DNA of 64,000 nucleotides from Balaenoptera acutorostrata (Eukaryota; Chordata; Mammalia; Artiodactyla; Balaenopteridae), in assembly GCF_949987535.1 (NCBI RefSeq), contig NC_080067.1, positions 52,946,910 through 53,010,909 on the forward strand. Reading direction: 5' to 3'. This document shows positions 35,844-46,369 of the stretch, piece after piece; position 1 is the stretch's first letter, and each line of letters starts with the position of its first letter. Both the position numbers and the translations under genes were made by a program. A model generated the notes under the pieces. It saw nothing but the letters and a program-made list of their open reading frames with translations. It ran no database searches and had not been told where the DNA came from.

Positions 35844-36863
35844 TCATTTGCAAATATTTTTTTCCAATTCTGAGTGTTGTCTTTTCGTCTTGTTTATGGT
35901 TTCCTTTGCTGTGCAAAAGCTTTGAAGTTTCATTAGGTCCCATTTGTTTATTTTTGTTTTTATTTCCATTACTCTAGGAGGTGGATCAAAAAAGATCTTG
36001 CTGTGATTTATGTCAAAGAGTGTTCTGCCTGTGTTTTCCTCTAAGAGTTTTATAGCGTCCGGTCTTACATTTAGGTCTCGAATCCGTTTTGAGTTTATTT
36101 TTGTGTATGGTGCTAGGGAGTGTTCTAATTTCATTCTTTTACATGTAGCTGTCCAGTTTTCCCAGCACCACTTATTGAAGAGACTGTCTTTTCTCCATTG
36201 TATATCTTTGCCTCCTTTGTCATAGATTAGTTGACCATAGGTGCGTGGGTTTATCTCTGGGCTTTCTATCTTGTTCCATTGATCTATGTTTCTGTTTTTG
36301 TGCCAGTACCATATTGTCTTGATTACTGTAGCTTTGTAGTATAGTCTCAAGTCAGGGAGTCTGATTCCTCCAGCTCCATTTTTTTCCTTCAAGACTACTT
36401 TGGCTATTTGCAGTCTTTTGTGTCTCCATACAAATTTTAAGATTTTTTGTTCTAGTTCCATAAAAAATGCCATTGGTAATTTGATAGGGATTGCATTGAA
36501 TCTGTAGATTGCTTTGGGTAGTATAGTCATTTTCACAATATTGATTCTTCCAATCCAAGAACATGGTATATCTCTCCATCTGTTGGTATCATCTTTAATT
36601 TCTTTCATCAGCGTCTTATACTTTTCTGCATACAGGTCTTTTGTCTCCCTAGGTAGGTTTATTCCTAGGTATTTTATTCTTTTTGTTGCAATGGTAAATG
36701 GGAGTGTTTCCATAATTTCTCTTTCAGATTTCTCATCATTAGTGTATAGAAATGCAAGAGATTTCTGTGCATTAATTTTGTATCCTGCAACTTTACCAAA
36801 TTCATTGGTTAGCTCTAGTACTTTTCTGGTGGCATTTTTAGGACTCTCTATGTATAGTATCAT
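35844..36863 (-). pseudogene. L1 ORF2 fragment: end of reverse transcriptase and thumb
   Basis: A 339-codon frame starting at the Met that directly follows the catalytic F-A-D-D codons (36875-36864). It reads '[20 protein letters not shown]', '[20 protein letters not shown]' and '[20 protein letters not shown]', typical of L1 ORF2p downstream of the polymerase active site. A premature stop at 35844 follows an apparent extra A in a homopolymer ('tggaaaaaaat' on the minus strand). The frame extends upstream through F-A-D-D but not into the rest of the polymerase domain. Confidence 0.92.
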
Positions 36864-36864
36864 G

Positions 36865-37704
36865 TCATCTGCAAACAGTGACAGTTTTACTTCTTCTTTT
36901 CCAATTTGTTTCTTTTATTTCTTTTTCTTCTCTGATTGCCGTGGCTAGGACTTGCAGAGCTATGTTGAATAATAGTGGTGAGAGTGGACATCCTTGTCTC
37001 GTTCCTGATCTTAGAGCAAATGCTTTCAGCTTTTCACCATTGAGAATGATGTTTGTTGTGGGTTTGTCATATACGGCCTTTATTATGTTGAGGTAGGTTC
37101 CTTCTATGACCACTTTCTGGAGAGTTTTTATCATAAATGGGTGTTGAATTTTGTCAAAAGCTTTTTCTGCATCTATTGAGATGATCATACGGTTTTTCTT
37201 CTTCAATTTGTTAATATGGTGTATCACATTGATTGATTTGCGTATATTGAAGAATCCTTGCATCCCTGGGATAAATCCCACTTGATCATGGTGTATGACC
37301 CTTTTAATGTGTTGTTGGATTCTGTTTGCTAGTATGTTGTTAAGGATTTTTGCATCTATATTCATCAGTGATATTGGTCTGTAATTTTCTTTTTTTGTAG
37401 TATGTTTGTCTGGTTTTGTTATCAGGGTGATGGTGGCCTCATAGAATGAGTTTTGGAAGTGTTCCTTCCTCTGCAATTTTTGGAAGAGTTTGAGAAGGAT
37501 GGGTGTTAGCTCTTCTCTAAATGTTTGATAGAATTCAGCTGTGAAGCCATCTGGTCCTGGATTTTTGTTTGTTGGAAGATTTTTCATCACAGTTTCAATT
37601 TCTTTACTTGTGATTGGTCTGTTCATATTTTCTGTTTCTTCCTGGTTCAGTCTTGGAAGGTTATACCTTTCTAAGAATTTGTCCGTTTTTTCCAGGTTGT
37701 CCAT
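36865..37704 (-). pseudogene. L1 ORF2 fragment: reverse transcriptase fingers/palm
   Basis: A 279-codon frame with reverse-transcriptase blocks in order: '[15 protein letters not shown]', '[20 protein letters not shown]', '[13 protein letters not shown]', '[18 protein letters not shown]' (first catalytic Asp) and '[20 protein letters not shown]'. The frame runs off just before the second catalytic motif. A small deletion upstream of 36890 puts F-A-D-D in another frame and ends this one in TGA inside that motif. One frameshift therefore splits the active site. The upstream join to the endonuclease piece is also shifted. Confidence 0.93.
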
Positions 37705-37736
37705 TTTATTGGCATAGAGTTGCTTGTAGTAATCTC

Positions 37737-38954
37737 TTAGGATGCTTTGTATTTCTGCAGTGTCCTTGGTAACTTCTCCTTTTTCATTTCAATTTTATTG
37801 ATTTGAGTCGTCTCCCTCTTTTTCTTGATGAGTCTGGCTAGTGGTTTATCAATTTTGTTTATCTTCTTAAAGAACCAGCTTTTAGTTTTATTGATCTTTG
37901 CTATTGTTTTCTTTGTTTCTATTTCATTTATTTCTGCTCTGATCTTTATGATTTCTTTCCTTCTGCTAACTTTGGGTTTTGTTTGTTCTTCTTTCTCTAG
38001 TTCCTTTAGGTGTAAGGTTAGATTGTTTACTTGAGATTTTTCTTGTTCCTTGAGGTAGCCTTGTATAGCTATAAACTTCTCTCTTAAAACTGCTTTTGCT
38101 GTATCCCATAGGTTTTGGATAGTCGTGTTTTCATTGTCATTTGTCTCTAGGTGTTTTTTGATTTCCTCTTTGATTTCTTCAGTGATCTCTTGGTTATTTA
38201 GTAACGTATTGTTTAGCCTCCATGTGTTTGTGTTTTTTACGTTTTTTTCCCTGTAATTGGTTTCTAATCTCATAACATTGTGGTCAGAAAAGATGCTTGA
38301 TATGATTTCAATACTGAGGCTTGATTTGTGACCCAAGATGTGATCTATCCTGGAGAATGTTCCGTGTGCACTTGAGAAGAAAGTGTAATCTGCTGTTTTG
38401 GGATGGAATATCCTATAAATATCAATTAAATCTATCTGGTCTATTGTGTCATTTAAGGCTTCTGTTTCCTTATTTATTTTCATTTTGGATGATCTGTCCA
38501 CTGGTGTAAGTGAGGTGTTAAAGTCCCCCACTATTATTGTGTTACTGTCGATTTCCTCTTTTATAGCTGTTAGCAGCTGCCTTATGTATTGAGGTGCTCC
38601 TATGTTAGGTACATATATATTTATAATTGTTATATCTTCTTCTTGGATTGATCCCTTGATCATTATGTAGTGTCCTTCCTTGTCTCTTGTAACATTCTTT
38701 GTTTTAAAGTCTATTTTATCTGATATGAGTATAGCTACTTCAGCTTTCTTTTGATTTCCATTTGCATGGAATACCTTTTTCCATCCCCTCACTTTCAGTC
38801 TGTATGTGCCACTAGGTCTGAAATGGGTCTCTTGTAGACAGCATATATATGGGTCTTGTTTTTGTATCCATTCAGCGAGCCTGTGTCTTTTGGTTGGAGC
38901 ATTTAATCCATTCACATTTAAGGTAATTATCAATATGAAATTTCCTATTACCAT
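37737..38954 (-). pseudogene. L1 ORF2 fragment: AP-like endonuclease, with true ORF2 start
   Basis: A 405-codon frame whose Met at 38954 is the expected ORF2 start, ~58 bp after the ORF1 stop. Endonuclease motifs are present: Asn near residue 13-15 ('[12 protein letters not shown]'), Glu 42 in 'QETHF', the 'GDFNT' block near residue 145, and 'SDH' in 'FSDHNVM'. This domain nicks target DNA at TT/AAAA-type sites for target-primed reverse transcription. The frame is lost near 37785 in an A-rich run. The region before that looks intact, so this is the best-preserved domain of the element. Confidence 0.93.
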
Positions 38955-39012
38955 TTTCTTAATTGTTTTGTGTTTGTTTTTGTAGGTCCTTTTCTTTTCT
39001 TGTGTTTCCCAC

Positions 39013-39774
39013 TTAGAGAAGTTCCCTTAGCATTTGTTGTAGAGCTGGTTTGGTGGTGCTGAATTCTCTTAGCTTTTGCTTGTCTGTAAAGCTTTTGATT
39101 TCTCCATCGAATCTGAATGAGATCCTTGCCAGGTAGAGTAATCTTGGTTGTAGGTTCTTCCCTTTCATCACTTTAAGTATATCATGCCACTCCCTTCTGG
39201 CTTGCAGAGTTTCTGCTGAGAAATCAGCTGTTAACCTTATGGGAGTTCCCTTGTATGTTATTTGTCGTTTTTCCCTTGCTGCTTTCAATAATTTTTCTTT
39301 GTCTTTAATTTTTGCCAATTTGATTACTATCTGTCTTGGCACATTTCTCCTTGGGTTTATCCTATATGGGACTCGCTGTGCTTCCTGGACTTGGGTGGCT
39401 ATTTCCTTTCCTATGTTAGGGAAGTTTTCGACTATAATCTCTTCAAATATTTTCTCTGGTCCTTTCTCTCTCTCTTCTCCTTCTGGGACCCCTGTAATGC
39501 GAATGTTGTTGCGTTTAATGTTGTCCCAGAGGTCTCTTACGCCGTCTTCATTTCTTTTCATTCTTTTTTCTTTATTCTGTTCCACACCAGTGAATTCCAC
39601 CATTCTGTCTTCCAGGTCACTTATCCGTTCTTCTGCCTCAGTTATTCTGCTATTGATTCCTTCTAGTGTATTTTTCATTTCAGTTATTGTATTGTTCATC
39701 TCTGTTTGTTTGTTCTTTAAATCTTCTAAGTCTTTGTTAAACATTTCTTGCATCTTCACGATCTTTGCCTCCAT
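39013..39774 (-). pseudogene. L1 ORF1 (RNA-binding chaperone), main part
   Basis: A 253-codon frame. Residues ~1-60 are a heptad-rich coiled coil ('NNTITEMKNTLEGINSRITE', 'EERISDLEDRM'). Residues ~85-165 fit the RRM ('NNIRITGVPEGEE'), and the remainder the C-terminal domain ('LKAAREKRQITYKGTPIRL', 'QARREWHDILKVM'). L1 ORF1p forms trimers and coats L1 RNA. The Met used here is internal. The natural N-terminus lies in another frame at 39756-39911, so a frameshift disables the start. Stop at 39013-39015. Confidence 0.92.
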
Positions 39775-39911
39775 TCTTTTTCCAAGGTCATCTTCACTAT
39801 CATTATTCTGAATTCTTTCTCTGGAAGGTTGCCTATCTCCACTTCATTTAGTTGTTTTTCTGGGGTTTTATCTTGTTCCTTCATCTGGTATATAGCCCTC
39901 TGCCTTTTCAT
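39756..39911 (-). pseudogene. L1 ORF1 N-terminal piece (52 codons)
   Basis: The minus-strand frame begins with ATG at 39911-39909 and reads 'MKRQRAIYQMKEQDKTPEKQ', continuing to a stop at 39758-39756. This is the expected ORF1 N-terminus. It runs past the Met of the main ORF1 frame in a different register. A single-base indel around 39800-39840 accounts for the split. Confidence 0.75.
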
Positions 39912-40818
39912 CTTGTCTGTCTTTCTGTGAATGTGGTTTTTGCTCCACAGGCTGCAGGATTGTAGTTTTTCTTGCTTCTGCTGTCTGTCCTTTGGTGGAT
40001 GAGGCTATCTAAGAGACTTGTGCAAGCTTCCTGGTGGGAGGGACTGGTGGTGGGTAGAGCTGACTGTTGCTCTGGTGGGCAGAGCTCAGTAAACGTTTAA
40101 TCCACTTGACTGCTGATGGGTGGGGCTGTGTTCCCTCCCTGTTAGTTGTTTGGCCTGAGGCAACCCAACACTGGAACCTACCTGGGCTCTTTGCTGGGGC
40201 TAATGGCAGACTCTGGGAGGGCTCACACCAAGGAGTACTTCCAAGAACTTCTGCTGCCAGTGTGCTTGTCCCCCCGGTGAGCCACAGCCACCCCAGCCTC
40301 TGCAGGGGACCCTTCAACACTAGCAGGTGGGTCTGGTTCAGTCTCCCCTGGGGTCACTGCTCCTTCCCCTGGGTCCCGATGCGCACACTACTTTGTGTGT
40401 GCCCTCCAAGAGTGGAGTCTCTGTTTCCCCCAGTCCTGCCAAAGTCCTGCAATCAATTCCCGCTAGGCTTCAAAGTCTGATTCTCTAGGAATTCCTCCTC
40501 CCATTGCCGGACCCCCAGGTTGGGAAGCCTGATGTGGGGCTCAGAACCTTCACTCCAGTGGGTGAACTTCTGTGGTATAAGTGTTCTCCAGTCTGTGAGT
40601 CACCCACCCACCAGTTATGGGATTTGATTTTACTGTGATTGCACCCCTCCTACTGTCTCATTGTGGCTTCTCCTTTGTCTTTGGATGTGGGGTATCTTTT
40701 TTGGTGAGTTCCAGTGTCTTCATGTCAATGATTGTCCAGCAGCTAGTTGTGATTCTGGTGTTCTTGCAAGAGGGAGTGAGAGCACATCCTTCTACTCCAC
40801 CATCTTGATTCCTCTCTG
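39912..40818 (-). promoter_or_regulatory. L1 5'UTR / internal promoter region
   Basis: This is ~0.9 kb between the ORF1 start and the element's 5' end, richer in GC than its surroundings but with few CpGs. In mammalian L1s the 5'UTR carries the Pol II promoter. The family-typical first bases ('ggaatcaagatggtggagta') are present, so the element is not notably 5'-truncated. Whether it is still active cannot be judged. Plus-strand frames such as 40067-40480 (137 codons) are antisense to it. Confidence 0.7.
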
Positions 40819-41440
40819 AATGTCTTTTTAAAATATCTGATTTTCTAGTTTTTTCTCATATTCCACCTAGCCTGTGAAGACCTTTGTGTTTGCCAGTCTG
40901 TGAAAATCTATTTACTTCACCTGAGGTTCAGGAAGAGAAGGTTCTTGGTCAATATTACACTGTTAAGTATTGAAGAACGGAAAATGGGCTTAAACGTGTC
41001 ACAAGCCAGGGCACATAGTGGCCACACAACGCTTGTTTGTTTGTTGCTTACATAAAATCTGCATCAGAGTGATGATTTTGAAGTGTTTTTGGGCTTATAG
41101 CTCTTATATAGAAAACATGGTCCTGGTTTTGCTTTAGTAGTAAAACATCAAAAGTTATATTAAAAAAAACTGTCCTGGATTCATTGTTGATGGATATAAG
41201 GTTAGTCTTTGCCTTTTTCTTGCTTTAGTAGCTTTAGCGTAAGACTGATCCATCTAAAGCATCAATAAAATGGCATTTCTCGTGTTGAAAGGAAGCCTTG
41301 GCTTTTCAAAACATCCTTTACAAGTAAGATAAAATTCTTTTCCATCATCTCCTGAGGAATTGATTAGAGTGAAGAAAAATAAAAGATTTTTATTTGAGAG
41401 GAAAACTGAATCTAAAAGCCTGGTATGGACTGAGCAGACA
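40819..41440. other. No gene seen
   Basis: Flanking DNA upstream (relative to the L1) without recognised repeats, apart from three short TTTG units near 41033. Confidence 0.45.
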
Positions 41441-41640
41441 CTTTGGAGCTGGATAAGGCTGAATTTAATCAAGATCCTGCCACTTGGCTGTGTGACAGGC
41501 CCTAAACAACTTATTTTAGCACTTTTGAACTGATTTTCCCATCTGTGAAATGGACATGATAATAACTACCTACAGAACTGTATGTAATTAGAAAACATGA
41601 TAAAAATATCTATAACATAATTCGTAATAAAGAGTAGTCA
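41441..41640 (+). repeat. MIR-type SINE relic
   Basis: 'gatcctgccacttggctgtg' then 'tttcccatctgtgaaatgga' and 'catgataataactacctaca' is the MIR 3' half order. Confidence 0.8.
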
Positions 41641-42126
41641 TTATCTTTCTTCCTAGATTTGTTTTCTTACATATTATTGCTACTATAAATTCTCATTATT
41701 TTCACATATTTGCTCTGAGTCAAACATATAGTATATTTAGTCTATTTAAGTCCTGGAAATTTTACACAGATGACTTTAAAGACATAAATATAGTTGGAGG
41801 ACTGTGGTAAAAACATTCAAAATCACATATTATTACAGAAACTTTTTAATAAAAGCTGGTCAGATATTCAGAATACAGTTTATGAGAGAGGCAAGGTGAT
41901 AAGTTTGTACTGAATTATAAAATGGAAGCTTGTTAGCTTTTAATAAAATGATAATTTACTAGGATAAATCATTTCTCTGTAGCATTTGCTATAAACTGAA
42001 TACTGTTCTCCTTTTTGAGGACCTTTTTGAGAAGTGGTAAACCACTAGTTTATAGTGGAGAGTTTTCTTATTTTCTTATGTCCTTGGAAAAATAATTTAA
42101 TTCCCTTATGTCCATTTTTTTAAACC
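41641..42126. other. No feature recognised
   Basis: AT-rich unassigned DNA ahead of the MER20 copy. Confidence 0.45.
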
Positions 42127-42352
42127 CAGAAATTCTCAACTAGGGAAAAATTTGCTCCCCTTACTCCCAAAAGGGACATTTGGCAATGTCTGGAGACATT
42201 TTTGGTTGCCATGACTGGAGGGGAATGCTACGGGCCTCTAGTGAGTAGAGGCCAGGGATGCTGTTCAACATCCTACTAGGCACAGGACAGACTCCCCACG
42301 GTAAATAATTATTGGCTCAAAAGGTCAATAGTGCTGAGATTGAAAAACCCTG
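42127..42352 (+). mobile_element. MER20 hAT-type DNA transposon
   Basis: A 226-bp element with ends 'cagaaattctcaact' and 'agattgaaaaaccctg' and the hallmark 'ggcaatgtctggagacattt' plus 'gtagaggccagggatgctg'. Flanks 'tttaaacc' and 'ttttaatc' agree at 6 of 8 positions, consistent with a decayed 8-bp hAT duplication. Confidence 0.92.
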
Positions 42353-42442
42353 TTTTAATCTATAGATTGATTAAAGTAAATGGTACAGTATTAAAAATCT
42401 GTGGGTCTAAACCACGCTTTCTCAATGGGGGTAATATGGTTT

Positions 42443-42774
42443 GTTTTTTTTTTTTTTTTTTTTTTAAAGGGAGAGGATGTCTTTTTTTTTTTTTTTAATT
42501 GTATTTATTTATGGCTGTGTTGGGTCTTCGTTTCTGTGCGAGGGCTTTCTCTAGTTGTGGCAAGCGGGGGCCATTCTTCATTGCGGTGCGCGGGCCTCTC
42601 ACTATCGCGGCCTCTCTTCTTCCGGAGCACAGGCTCCAGACGCGCAGGCTCAGTAATTGTGGCTCACGGGCCCAGTCGCTCCGTGGCATGTGGGATCTTC
42701 CCAGACCAGGGCTCGAACCCGCCTCCCCTGCATTAGCAGGCAGATTCTCAACCACTGCGCCACCAGGGAAGCCC
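42443..42774 (-). mobile_element. CHR SINE, antisense, with two poly(A) tails and perfect TSD
   Basis: The minus strand carries head 'gggcttccctggtggcgcag', a B-box variant and the full body, ending in (AAAT)n and A15. After a 16-bp non-A spacer (42466-42481) a second A22 tail follows. The exact 13-bp TSD 'ggtaatatggttt' lies at 42430-42442 and 42775-42787. The spacer is inside the TSD, so it moved with the SINE. Plus-strand frames 42401-42978 are antisense SINE. Confidence 0.95.
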
Positions 42775-43105
42775 GGTAATATGGTTTTTAAGGGAACAAA
42801 CATTGGTTCTTGGTGGGCAAAAAACATTTTAGATATTAGCGTGGATTATGGCCCTCCGAAGCTCAATCCTACTCAACAACATAAAGAGATATATAGTATA
42901 TCTGTGATGTTAAAGTTTCATAGGGGTGGGGATGGCCTAGTCAGAAAAAAATATCTAAATAGGCTCCTTAGGGGGTGATATTGAAAAAAAGGTTGAGCAC
43001 CATTTCTCAAACAAATGACCCTGGACAGGTCATTTCAGCTCTTTGTGCCTTAGTTCCCCATGTGTGCTTTAGCTCATAGGGTTATTTTGATGGTTAAAGT
43101 AATAT
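42775..43105. other. No feature beyond TSD
   Basis: Unassigned flank of the SINE. Confidence 0.4.
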
Positions 43106-43330
43106 TAAGCACCATTTACTTATTGAGTACCCGCCATGTGTTAGTCTAGACACCTTTCTTATATTGGCAGTAACTGACACAACAACCCTGTAAGATAGGT
43201 ATCACTATCTCCCTTTTCAAGATGAGGAAACTGAGGCTTGTGTAGAATACTTAAGGATCCAAAACAAGCAAATAGAGAGGACAACATGTGATTTTGTATC
43301 TGACTTCAAAGCCTTGTCTCTTTCTCACTC
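43106..43330 (+). repeat. MIR-type SINE relic
   Basis: 'attgagtacccgccatgtgt' through 'caaccctgtaagataggtat' and 'caagatgaggaaactgaggc' is a well-preserved MIR order. Confidence 0.85.
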
Positions 43331-44283
43331 TATAACAGGTGTTATGGCAACATTTCAAGTAATAAAATAAGCACATGTCTAAGATTTTTCTCTGGGGAAG
43401 TAAACATTATGGTTAACACTTGTGGCTTTTTAAACTTACACCCAGCCTCAGGAAACATGTCCTTTCTTCCTTTCAAGGTTTACCTTCCATCTCTCTTCTT
43501 GATGCCAGCATTTCCGTCTACTCTGGGACCTAGAACAGCTGCCAACATTTTTTTCTCCTTTCCCTGCATTTTTCACTCTGTCACTTTGCTGGCTCAATAT
43601 CTACTGCCTGTAACTTGCTCAAGTCTTTTGAATCTTACGAAACCCTTCCTCAAACCCATGACCCCCTGAAGATACCACCTTATTCCACTCTTTCCCTTTC
43701 CAGGCATCCTCTTTTTAAGACTCGTTTACAATGTCTGCCTTTACTTCCTTAGCCTCTGTTTGCTCTTCAACATCCCCGAATTATGCTTCCACTCCTAATC
43801 ACCAGATCTCATTGGACTTGACTTGTTTCTGGTGTTTATACTGTGGACCCTCTCTTTTACTTGAAACTCCGTACTCTCTTAGTTCCTGAGACATGCTTCT
43901 TTCCTGGTATTTCTCCTACTTTTCTGACCATTACTTGTCAGCCTCTTATGCCCAAACAGAAGGGAAGGTAGTCCACAGGGCTTTGCCTTGGCCATCTTCT
44001 CTCCTCACACTGCTCTCCTTGTGGTCCAGTCTCATAAATCTGAATCTCCAGCCAGATAACACTGGTGAGTTTGCAACCCATGTAGTATTATCCTGTTACG
44101 TGCTGAATATCTGTCTGCATGGGGGGTCCCCAGGCTCCCCAGATTCATCTTCTCTGAAACTAGACTTTTCCTTCCCCTCCTCCTGCACATTTACTTCTCT
44201 ACTGATAATTTTTATCTTGGTATTGACACCACACCACCACTGAGGCAGTCACCCGAGATAACACGTGTACCAGGTGTAGTCCA
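43331..44283 (+). other. Pyrimidine-rich segment, possibly part of an L2
   Basis: 43430-44250 is C/T-rich with phrases such as 'ctcctacttttctgaccatt' and 'ccttggccatcttctctcc' that resemble L2 ORF remnants, but the match is not strong enough to assign. Frames of 86 and 116 codons (43409, 43893) show no domain. Confidence 0.35.
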
Positions 44284-44425
44284 ACACATGACAGCCACTA
44301 AGTAAGTTGTAGTTATTATGAATTTAATCCTCACACAATGCTATAAGTAATATTATTATTGCCATTTTATATATGAGAAATTGAGGTACAAAGTGGGCAG
44401 GTCACTCTTGCTTTCTGCATTTCTC
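44284..44425 (+). repeat. MIR-type SINE relic
   Basis: 'aatcctcacacaatgctata' followed by 'tgccattttatatatgagaa' and 'attgaggtacaaagtgggca' fits the MIR centre. Confidence 0.7.
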
Positions 44426-44499
44426 TAACAACAGCCAATTAGTAAGCAAGTTCTTTTCATTCTGCAGCATTTTTCCATCTCCTACTGCCCGTGTGCAGG

Positions 44500-45020
44500 T
44501 TCATTTCTGTGACCTATGGTAATAACCTTCAAGGGATGTTTCTCCCTGTGGTGCTGTCCCACTCCCATCAATCCATCTACACTCGGGTCAGGTCAGAGTG
44601 AGTGATCTTTCTAAAAAAATTAACCTGTTCATGGTACTACTTTTCTTAAAACCCTTTGATGGCTTTTATTTCTTGTACTTCAATCCAAACATCATATCAT
44701 ATTATGTTGGGCCCTCCTGAGCTAGCCTGTCCTGGCTTCATCTCTCTCCATGCCCCTGCTTTAGAACTCATGCCCAGACCACACGGAATAATGAAGTAAT
44801 TCTCAAATGCATCATGCTGTTTCACATTTCCAAGACTTTATTCACACTGCTTCCTCTTTTCAAAATGCCCTTTACTTCTTTGTCTTCCTGAAGAACTCCT
44901 ACTCATCCCCTATGGCTGACATAAAATGTCAAGTACTTTAGGAAGCATTTCTATCTGAAATATCAAGGGCACCTGAGCACTATTTACTCCCAATGAACTG
45001 TGCGTGTACATTTAGCCTCG
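44500..45020 (+). repeat. LINE2 (L2) relic
   Basis: 'aaaaccctttgatggctttt' with 'acttcaatccaaacatcata', 'cttcctcttttcaaaatgcc' and 'ctgaagaactcctactcatc' matches the L2 order near its 3' end. Confidence 0.7.
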
Positions 45021-45039
45021 TGTTTTTAACAGTGAAGTT

Positions 45040-45225
45040 GTCCTAATGTGGGTAGCAGTGTGGTTCAGAGGTTGGACTCTGGGTTTGAACCCTTAGTCCA
45101 ACTCTTGATAGTTGCTAGGCAAATTTCTCTTCCCACATCTACAAAATGGAAATCAAATAGGGCCACTTAGGGCTGTTTAGAGCATTAACTGAGATAATCA
45201 TAGAAAGTTTTTGGCACTTTAGGTC
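45040..45225 (+). repeat. MIR-type SINE relic
   Basis: 'ggtagcagtgtggttcagag' (MIR 5' end), 'ggactctgggtttgaaccc' and 'gagcattaactgagataatc' are in MIR order. Confidence 0.8.
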
Positions 45226-45297
45226 ATGTGCCTTTCCTACTCTCAACCTTCGTATGGGGTCCTGTAATATTTAGCACAGAATGTAAACTCTTGTTAT

Positions 45298-45601
45298 TTA
45301 TTTTTTATTTTTTTAAATTAATTTATTTATTTATTTTTAGCTGTGTTGGGTCTTCGTTTCTGTGCGAGGGCTTTCTCTAGTTGTGGCGAGGGGGGGGCCA
45401 CTCTTCATCGCGGTGCGCGGGCCTCTCACTGTCTCGGCCTCTCCTGTTGCGGAGCACAGGCTCCAGACGCGCAGGCTCAGTAATTGTGGCTCACGGGCCT
45501 AGTTGCTCCGCGGCATGTGGGATCTTCCCAGACCAGAGCTCGAACCCATGTCCCCTGCATTGGCAGGCAGACTCTCAACCACTGCGCCACCAGGGAAGCC
45601 C
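45298..45601 (-). mobile_element. CHR SINE, antisense, with perfect 14-bp TSD
   Basis: Full element on minus with intact A-box region and a B box changed by one base ('ggttcgagctc'). The tail is TTTA-rich on plus. TSD 'taaactcttgttat' occurs exactly at 45284-45297 and 45602-45615. A G8 run ('gaggggggggcca' region) marks a homopolymer change in the body. The plus-strand frame 45381-45629 is an antisense artefact. Confidence 0.96.
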
Positions 45602-45789
45602 TAAACTCTTGTTATATTTTGCTATCTAAGTAGATTCAGTTCTGATTTGAGAGAGAGAGAGTTTGGAAAGTGAGGGATACCTGTACTTAACGGTTGCCTT
45701 TACAGTCTTGCAGGACCCAGCCATTGGCTCCCTTTCCGACTAGATTTCTTGCAGCTCTTCCTTTGCTCTCTCACTCCACCTGTTGCCAA
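45602..45789. other. No feature recognised
   Basis: Flank between SINE and LTR, with a short (GA)n at 45650-45660. Confidence 0.4.
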
Positions 45790-46313
45790 ATCTTGTCTCC
45801 CTGTCCACTGAATGCTGAATAGAAATACAGAGACAGAGTTTGGAGGAAATAGAAAAGAGTAGCTTTATTACTTTTGCCAGGCAAGAGGGGAACACAGTAG
45901 GCTAGCACCTCAAGAACTGTGCCCCCCTTCCCTGGGGAATAGGGAGAGGTTATATAGCCCGGGGCTCCTGGTCTGGAGTAGGTGATAAGGCTTAAAGTAA
46001 TTAAGGTCTTGCATTTCTTTTATTCTGCAAATTCATGGCCAAAGCTGGCGTCAGGTGGCTCAGCAACCGGGTCTGGTGTCCCTGAAGTTCTCGGGCTGGC
46101 CATGACTTTCTTTCTGAAATGAAGAGTGCTACAAGGGAGTGTAGGGGGAGAAGAAATGCCAGGTGCAAAGGGTAATTCATATGAAGTCAGAGAGTAATCA
46201 GCTTTGTGAAGGACAAGTCTAGCTACAAGTGTTTGTTAGTAGTAACAGCTAAAGAATAACCAAGATTGCTTAACTCTTTCAGGCCTGTTTATGTTGTTTC
46301 CCCAGCCTGTTCA
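45790..46313 (-). mobile_element. Solo LTR (ERV-like), antisense
   Basis: On the minus strand a TATA-like 'gctatataacc' (near 45955) is followed ~85 bp downstream by 'aataaagctactc' (near 45870), the usual LTR spacing of TATA box and polyadenylation signal. The 5' boundary is probably TGAACAGG at 46313; the 3' boundary is approximate. No coding retroviral sequence adjoins it. Family not assigned (ERV1-like by layout). Confidence 0.6.
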
Positions 46314-46369
46314 TTGTTTCCTTATTTTCCTTGTTTATCAGAAAAGTCTCGTTTCTATTTTTGCTGCAA

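Larger units (their letters stand above)
34935..40818 (-). mobile_element. Nearly full-length L1 retrotransposon, antisense, inactivated
   Basis: About 5.9 kb. From high to low coordinates: 5' end ('ggaatcaagatggtggagta' on the minus strand near 40816), 5'UTR, ORF1, ~58-bp spacer, ORF2, 3'UTR and an A/CAAA-rich tail read as (TTTG)n/T at 34936-34970. Both ORFs carry frameshifts. No matching TSD was seen at the two ends, so the boundaries may be eroded or the insertion rearranged. Low divergence of the peptides relative to the other L1 relics makes this the youngest L1 here. Confidence 0.93.

Noticed and set aside
39239..39811. 190-codon plus-strand frame
   Set aside because: Exact antisense of L1 ORF1. 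The real coding direction is minus.
40067..40480. 137-codon plus-strand frame in GC-richer DNA
   Set aside because: It is antisense to the L1 5'UTR. The GC richness belongs to the L1 promoter region.
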